A stretch of 40,946 bases of DNA from a bacterium (GTDB lineage Bacteria > Latescibacterota > UBA2968 > GCA-2709665), in NCBI GenBank assembly GCA_027619145.1, contig JAQCGA010000001.1:1-40946 (forward strand), read 5' to 3'. The notes beneath the pieces were generated by a model. That model did no database searches. It was given only the letters and a program-made list of their open reading frames with translations, and was not told where the DNA came from. Shown here in pieces: positions 35,951 through 40,946 of the stretch; positions within the stretch are counted from its first letter, which is position 1; every line of letters begins with the position of its first letter. The position numbers were made by a program, and so were the translations under genes.

Positions 35951-37855
35951 ATGGTTAAGCGAAGTGGCAGGAGAAAACTCTGGATTGTAACAGCCCTGGT
36001 GGGCATACTGGCCGTGTACATCACTTTGGATTCGCGTCTGGTAAACGGAGAAGATGGATACGCCTCCGTAAGCCGCGGTATTGATGAATACGCCGAAGCG
36101 CTGAAGTTGCTTACAACCAGTTATTACAAACCTCTGGAAGCCGATTCTTTGACTTCGGCGGCCATTGAGGGCATGCTGGAAGACCTGGATCCATACACCC
36201 AGTTTCTGGGGCGCCGTGCCTACCAGGAATTGATGATTGATACGCGGGGCAAATTTGGTGGCCTGGGCATAACCATCAGCATGCGCGGCGGAGACGTACC
36301 GGTGGTGCTGAGTGTGATCGAGGATACCCCGGCCGACACATCGGGCCTGGTTGTGGGTGATCAAATTGTGAAAATCAACGGCGAAAAAACCTCAGGAAAA
36401 ACGCTTGAGGAAGTTGTAGATGTTCTGCGGGGAGAGCCTGGAAAAGGCGTGATCATTACCATTGAGCGACCCGGCCGTACTGCGACTTTCGATCAGCCAA
36501 TTGTCCGGGATCGAATTGGCGTGCGCAGCGTGCGTTCGGTTGCCGAAATTGAACCTGGGGTTGGGTATGTGAGCATGTCCGGATTGATCAACAGTCGGTT
36601 TGCAGAAACCACGCCCGCAGAGCTGGAAGAAGCCATCCAGGAAATGAAAGCCAGGAATGTGAAGGGTATTATTCTGGACCTTCGAGGAAATCCTGGCGGC
36701 CTGCTCTCACAGGCAGTTGCTGTTGCAGACAAATTTCTGGATCCGGGAAAAACGGTGGTGACCACCCGAGGCCGGGTACCCTCTCAAAATAAAGATTTCG
36801 AAACCGAGGAGCCATCGGCTGTACGAGATCTGCCGCTGGTGGTGCTGGTGAACGGACACAGCGCCAGCGCATCGGAGATTGTGGCCGGTGCGATTCAAGA
36901 TTCGGACCGGGGATTGATTTTGGGTACACAGACATTCGGCAAGGGTTCGGTGCAATCGTTTCGGCAAATCGGCCAGGACAAGGCACTTAAATGGACAACC
37001 GCGCTGTATTATACGCCCAGCGGACGCAGCATTCACAAAGCCTCCCAGCGGATTCACCGGTCCACCGGCCCACTTCTCCAGGTGGGCGATAAAACCCTGT
37101 CTGCGTACCAGGTGGTCAGTATTATTGGAGGTTCGGAACGCAGGGCAGACGCAATTTCGGAACTGGTAGAGCGATTTGACCTGGATGTAGAAGCCGCAGA
37201 GCGGTTGGTGGATATGGATCTGGGTCAGATGGTAGGGTTGGGCTTGCGGTCGCAAGAAGGGGAGGCGGAGGGCGATGCAAAGACTGAGAAGTTCAAGACC
37301 GAAGGAGGGCGTACCGTATACGGGGGAGGTGGCATCACGCCGGACGTAAAGGTTGAACCAGAACGCCGCCCCCGACTGGTTATGGCAATTGGGCGAGCGG
37401 GTTTGTTCTTTGATTTTGCCGTACACTCTGCCGTCCGACGCACCTATCCCAAAAGTCCGGATGGGTTTGATGTAGGTGAAGACATCATGGCTGAATTTCG
37501 GACCTTTGTGGCAGACTCTGTCAATGCGGACAAACTTCGGTACCGCACCCCGGCAAAAGACCGGTTTCTGGAACTTGAACTCGCGCTAAAAGAAGCGGGT
37601 CTGGGAGGAGAAGCCGAACAAGCATCTCTGAAAAACTTGCGTGCCCTGGTAGAAAAAGAATGGGATAAAGAGTACGAAGAAGCCCTGCCATTTATTCGCC
37701 AAGAACTGGAACGTGCATTGGCCAACCGTCTGTGGGGCAGCCAGGGATATTTGCTGGCCTCGTTGAAAGGCGACAAACAATTGGAAGAGGCTGTACGAAT
37801 TCTGCAGGATCCAGAAAAATACAAACAGAGCATGAAGATTGCTCTGGCAAAATAA
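35951..37855 (+). CDS. ctpA: C-terminal processing protease (S41 family, CtpA-like)
   Basis: The 634-residue protein (ATG at 35951, GGAGG 7 bp upstream) has an N-terminal membrane helix or signal anchor (IVTALVGILAVYITL). A PDZ domain follows (GGLGITISMRGGDVPVVLSV to VVDVLRGEPGKG). The S41 catalytic core has the nucleophile region VNGHSASASEIVAGA and the general base Lys in GTQTFGKGSVQ. An insert of about 85 residues (from SQRIHRSTG to the Glu-rich EGEAEGDAKTEKF) separates TPSGRSIHK from YGGGGITPDVKV. A C-terminal helical domain of about 170 residues ends the protein. It trims or degrades envelope proteins from their C-termini. Earlier in-frame readings lack a ribosome site. Confidence 0.92.
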   Translation: MVKRSGRRKLWIVTALVGILAVYITLDSRLVNGEDGYASVSRGIDEYAEALKLLTTSYYKPLEADSLTSAAIEGMLEDLDPYTQFLGRRAYQELMIDTRGKFGGLGITISMRGGDVPVVLSVIEDTPADTSGLVVGDQIVKINGEKTSGKTLEEVVDVLRGEPGKGVIITIERPGRTATFDQPIVRDRIGVRSVRSVAEIEPGVGYVSMSGLINSRFAETTPAELEEAIQEMKARNVKGIILDLRGNPGGLLSQAVAVADKFLDPGKTVVTTRGRVPSQNKDFETEEPSAVRDLPLVVLVNGHSASASEIVAGAIQDSDRGLILGTQTFGKGSVQSFRQIGQDKALKWTTALYYTPSGRSIHKASQRIHRSTGPLLQVGDKTLSAYQVVSIIGGSERRADAISELVERFDLDVEAAERLVDMDLGQMVGLGLRSQEGEAEGDAKTEKFKTEGGRTVYGGGGITPDVKVEPERRPRLVMAIGRAGLFFDFAVHSAVRRTYPKSPDGFDVGEDIMAEFRTFVADSVNADKLRYRTPAKDRFLELELALKEAGLGGEAEQASLKNLRALVEKEWDKEYEEALPFIRQELERALANRLWGSQGYLLASLKGDKQLEEAVRILQDPEKYKQSMKIALAK

Positions 37856-37877
37856 AGGAACCTCAGACAACATAAAT

Positions 37878-37920
37878 AAAAAAAAGCGGGCAACCAGAAA
37901 ATGGGTTGCCCGCTTTTTTT
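37878..37920. terminator. Strong bidirectional terminator between ctpA and the cyclase gene
   Basis: AAAAAGCGGGCAACC pairs with its complement around an 8-nt loop, with A runs on the left and seven T residues on the right. The cyclase stop codon overlaps its right end. Confidence 0.93.
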
Positions 37921-40756
37921 ATTTAGATTCCAACGCGTGCACCGCGTCCCACTCTTCAGAGGGTGGATCCTGTTTATAGTCCAGGCAGCGCTGGAGGAAA
38001 ATTTGACAGGGTCCATCTTCCGGAGACACTTTGAGGCCCGCTTCAAAAAAAGAAATGGCATCATCCCACTTTCGAGCTTTATACATAGCCAGACCCTCTG
38101 CATAAAAATCAGCCACCTCCTGTTTTTCCGGATCGACCTGGCCTTTTCTCCCCAAAATTTCATAGACCCGCACAGGTTCGTCTTTGCCAACGACCCGGAT
38201 GCTGTCCAGTTCCCGGACTTCAATGTCCTGACGTGAGGCCCGGTACGTGGTTTCAGAGATCATCGTGGTTACGCCGTAGGCTTTACCAGCACCTTCCAGC
38301 CGGGCTGCCAGGTTGACGGAGTCTCCCATAATTGTATAGTCAACACGAGTTTTTGAACCCATGTTGCCCACCACCATTTCTCCTGTATTGATGCCCATGC
38401 GCACGCGGAAAAACTCGCCCCGGCCCTGGTCGGCCCACATCTGGCGGAGCTCGACCATGCGGTTCTCGGTCTCCCATTTGGTGCGTAACTCAGAAATCTT
38501 ATTTTGCATATCAATGGCGGCCAGCACAGCGCGTTCTGCGTGATCTTCAACGGGAATCGGCGCTCCGTAAAAAGCGATGATGGCATCGCCTTCAAACTTG
38601 TCAATGGTGCCGCCGTGCTGTCCAATGATGTCACACATTTCGGTGAGGTATTCGTTGAGGAGTTCCACCAGTTGTACAGGTGTAAGGTTCTCTGAGATAC
38701 CGGAGAAACTGGCCACATCGGAGAAGAACGCTGTCATCACACGCTGGTCTCCACCCAACTGACCGAGCTGCGTCGGGTTCGCCACAAGTTGTTCGATCAC
38801 TTTGGGATCCAGATAATGACCAAAAGCGCCTTGCACGAACTCTTTTTCTTTTTCTTTTTGCACATAATTGTAAAGTGTAATGCTCAGGTACCCAATAATC
38901 AACGTGCTCATAGGCCCCAGGGCGTCTACCCAGATACCTGCTTGAGCGAAAAGCAGGAATGCGCCAACCAGGTAAACCGAGAGGATGATGAATACCACAG
39001 CCGCACCGGGAACCGCACGGAAGCGGGGAACCAGGAGACCAATCATCAGACCGAGCGTTAGAATAACCAACCCGTTGCCCCAGTGGGGCACTCGATTGAG
39101 AAAGTTGCTGGTCAAAATGGTGTTGAATACATTAACGTGTGCGCCCAGCATTGCTTCTCTGGCACCAAAAGGTGTGGGGTTCAGGTCGTGCGTACCCGTG
39201 GCGGTTAGCCCGTAAAAGAATACCGTGTTTTCAAAATCTGATGCGGTGATGATGCGGTCTGCGGTTTCATCGCCGTGCAATCCGGCACTTGTAATGCGGT
39301 CCAGGAAAAATAGCGGATGATCTTCAGCCGAAACGCCTCCTTGCCGCATCAGGTCGCGCAGGATACCCACCCCCAGCTTGATGTTTTCCAGATGCGAAAC
39401 GCCCATTTGCTGGCCCACTTCTTCCAGGGAGCGTTCGGGGTTTTCGGCCAGGACATTCAGAATGAGCAGGTTGTTCTTGATACGCGAAAAAAAGCTGCCC
39501 AGAATATCTGCTACAGCCGGGAGTTCAGCCTCGGGAATACCCAGAGACCTCGCGTAGTCTTCGACACTGAGATCTGGATTGTTCTGGAGCGCCTGCTCAA
39601 TGGCCATACAGTCTCCAACCACGTATTTCATTTCGATCAGGAGTTGTGGGTCCAAATCCGCACCGCCTGAGGCTCGGGCATGGGCAAGATATGCCGCATC
39701 GTCTTCCATCTGCTCGGGGGCTTGCACGGCGATTTTCTTGGCAAGTTTGAGCGCCAGGTTACGGGGTTCGGTTTCGGCAAAGTCCAGAATCAAGTTGTAC
39801 GGAAGGTGACGGAAGGTCGTGTGATACGGCCCGGCCCAGTTCACCAGCATTTCATTGCGGCCCGTTACTGGAATTCGAATTTCGCCCATTGTGCCATTGG
39901 GAAGGTGGGCGTTGGGCAACACAATTTCTTTACCGGGAATAAAAACGATGTTCTCCAACGGAACCTGGAGAAAATCACATGCCATTAACAGGCTCAACGA
40001 GAAATACACGCGGCCGTCGTAGGCCAGGACGAGTCGGTACCGTCGCACAATGCCGTCGTGGTCCGGCTTAGGCAGAGCGAACCCAACGCCCTGGGAGGCT
40101 TTGATGAAGTCGAGGAGGGGTACTTCCATATCGGTGGTATGGTAGAGCGTTGGGGAGAGTGCAGGGTTGAGCGGAATAGAAGAACCAGCGAGTACTTCAA
40201 CAGCGGCATCTTTCTCTGTTGAACGGTCTCTGAGGTTGGCTACCGAGAACACTGCGTCTTTGTCTGAGACTTCAAAGGTTTGCGCCAGGTACACAATATC
40301 TGAAGCTTGCGCAGCGTGTAAAAACTCCTGGTCGTAGTCCCGTATGAGCCGAATGACCTCACCCTTGCTCAGGGTTTCCTTCTCCATACGGGCGATTTCT
40401 CCGGGAGGAAGAAATGGTTTGCTGGGTTCATAAAAGAAAATATCAAAACCGAGCATGCTGGCGTTGTACTGATTCAGGACCTGGATGAGCGCTGCATGGC
40501 GGTCTCGGGTGAACGGCCAGCCGTGCGATTGAAGGGCGAGGTCGTCTATGTCGATGGTGGAAATCCCGTGGAACTGCTCGGGTTGCCCAAAAAAGTCATT
40601 CCGAAGGCGGAATCGGAAGTCATACGTAGAGGCTTCCTGGTCTTCGTAAGCGTTCGTAAAAGAAAGCGCCAGGATGGCGATGCTGGTGAGAATGCCGATC
40701 AGGAGGTGGATGCCACTTCCTTTGTCGGACTTTTTAGCAGGTTTGCTCTTGTTCAT
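37919..40756 (-). CDS. CHASE2-domain class III adenylate cyclase with C-terminal TPR-like repeat
   Basis: The 945-residue protein starts with a membrane helix (about 16-35). A CHASE2 sensor domain follows outside the membrane (about 40-555; its end carries FFYGLTATGTHDLNPTPFGA and AHVNVFNTILT), then three membrane helices (about 560-630), then a class III cyclase domain (675-868). Metal Asp residues are D680 and D724. K720 and D806 are the adenine-specifying pair, and N815 with R819 are the transition-state residues, so it should make cAMP. A TPR-like unit ends the protein (FYAEGLAMYKARKWDDAISF). About 170 residues (roughly 335-505) interrupt CHASE2 and contain a duplicated helical motif. GAGG precedes the ATG. 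Confidence 0.9.
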   Translation of the reverse strand: MNKSKPAKKSDKGSGIHLLIGILTSIAILALSFTNAYEDQEASTYDFRFRLRNDFFGQPEQFHGISTIDIDDLALQSHGWPFTRDRHAALIQVLNQYNASMLGFDIFFYEPSKPFLPPGEIARMEKETLSKGEVIRLIRDYDQEFLHAAQASDIVYLAQTFEVSDKDAVFSVANLRDRSTEKDAAVEVLAGSSIPLNPALSPTLYHTTDMEVPLLDFIKASQGVGFALPKPDHDGIVRRYRLVLAYDGRVYFSLSLLMACDFLQVPLENIVFIPGKEIVLPNAHLPNGTMGEIRIPVTGRNEMLVNWAGPYHTTFRHLPYNLILDFAETEPRNLALKLAKKIAVQAPEQMEDDAAYLAHARASGGADLDPQLLIEMKYVVGDCMAIEQALQNNPDLSVEDYARSLGIPEAELPAVADILGSFFSRIKNNLLILNVLAENPERSLEEVGQQMGVSHLENIKLGVGILRDLMRQGGVSAEDHPLFFLDRITSAGLHGDETADRIITASDFENTVFFYGLTATGTHDLNPTPFGAREAMLGAHVNVFNTILTSNFLNRVPHWGNGLVILTLGLMIGLLVPRFRAVPGAAVVFIILSVYLVGAFLLFAQAGIWVDALGPMSTLIIGYLSITLYNYVQKEKEKEFVQGAFGHYLDPKVIEQLVANPTQLGQLGGDQRVMTAFFSDVASFSGISENLTPVQLVELLNEYLTEMCDIIGQHGGTIDKFEGDAIIAFYGAPIPVEDHAERAVLAAIDMQNKISELRTKWETENRMVELRQMWADQGRGEFFRVRMGINTGEMVVGNMGSKTRVDYTIMGDSVNLAARLEGAGKAYGVTTMISETTYRASRQDIEVRELDSIRVVGKDEPVRVYEILGRKGQVDPEKQEVADFYAEGLAMYKARKWDDAISFFEAGLKVSPEDGPCQIFLQRCLDYKQDPPSEEWDAVHALESK

Positions 40757-40872
40757 CGCGAGCCTCGTGCGGAATGAATACGGATGCCGGTAAAGAAGAT
40801 CGTGAAATTTCTGATAGAAAAAGTAAAACGGATTTTACAAAAAACAAAAAGAAAAAAAGACAGGTACAAACA

Positions 40873-40916
40873 AAAGGCGGTACATGCAAACCACAGGGTT
40901 CGCATGTACCGCCTTT
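40873..40916. terminator. Long hairpin near the right edge
   Basis: A perfect 15-bp stem (AAAGGCGGTACATGC with its complement at 40902-40916) around a 14-nt loop. On the minus strand it is followed by TTTGTTTG, so it probably ends a minus-strand gene that lies beyond the window. Confidence 0.75.
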
Positions 40917-40946
40917 AACGTCTTGTCGAATCAGATTGCCAGATGG

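Overview
This looks like a replication-origin neighbourhood from a Gram-negative-type bacterial chromosome of moderate GC content. I cannot assign a phylum with confidence. The divisome and chaperone genes (ftsEX, an EnvC-like factor, two periplasmic parvulins, a lipoprotein pair) imply an envelope with a periplasm. A two-component methylmalonyl-CoA system and a DciA-type helicase-loader gene beside recF and gyrB fit a deep-branching free-living lineage. GyrA carries the Glu82-Ala83-Pro87 pattern that I recall from some PVC-type phyla, but this is not enough to place the organism.

Layout. 0-9.1 kb, all on the minus strand: mfd, then an operon of a PrsA-like lipoprotein, a SurA-like isomerase and an S4 RNA-binding protein closed by a clear terminator, then a methyltransferase, ftsE, ftsX and the start of an EnvC-like gene cut by the window edge. 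9.1-11.5 kb: short intergenic repeats, tRNA-Asp, then homoserine dehydrogenase and a tiny membrane coiled-coil protein on the plus strand. 11.5-21.4 kb, minus strand: gyrA, gyrB, dciA, recF and dnaN, then an intergenic stretch of about 1.1 kb with DnaA boxes (oriC), then dnaA. 21.9-26.4 kb, plus strand: rpmH, rnpA, yidC, mnmE, two parS sites and rsmG. 26.5-28.6 kb, minus strand: methylmalonyl-CoA epimerase and mutase, with a third parS inside the mutase gene.

28.9-30.5 kb is the most unusual part. An XRE-family regulator with a probable self-operator diverges from a near-consensus promoter that reads into about 220 nt of strongly folded, apparently noncoding RNA that I do not recognise. This is followed by a 48-residue membrane protein and a coiled-coil protein. 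30.5-33 kb holds a FAH-family hydrolase and fumarase, and next to them a relic of about 40 codons from isocitrate dehydrogenase. 33.3-41 kb holds a tiny lipoprotein overlapping a cyclophilin, a second tight DnaA-box cluster beside very AT-rich DNA, a CDP-alcohol phosphotransferase, thymidylate kinase, a C-terminal processing protease, and a CHASE2-adenylate cyclase with an unusual duplicated insertion.

Two themes run through the window. First, many promoters share one form: a TTGnnn -35 box, exactly 17 nt of spacer, and TATATT as the -10 box. Second, this is a chromosome-organising region, with two separate DnaA-box clusters about 14.5 kb apart and three parS sites between them, yet no parA or parB gene is present.
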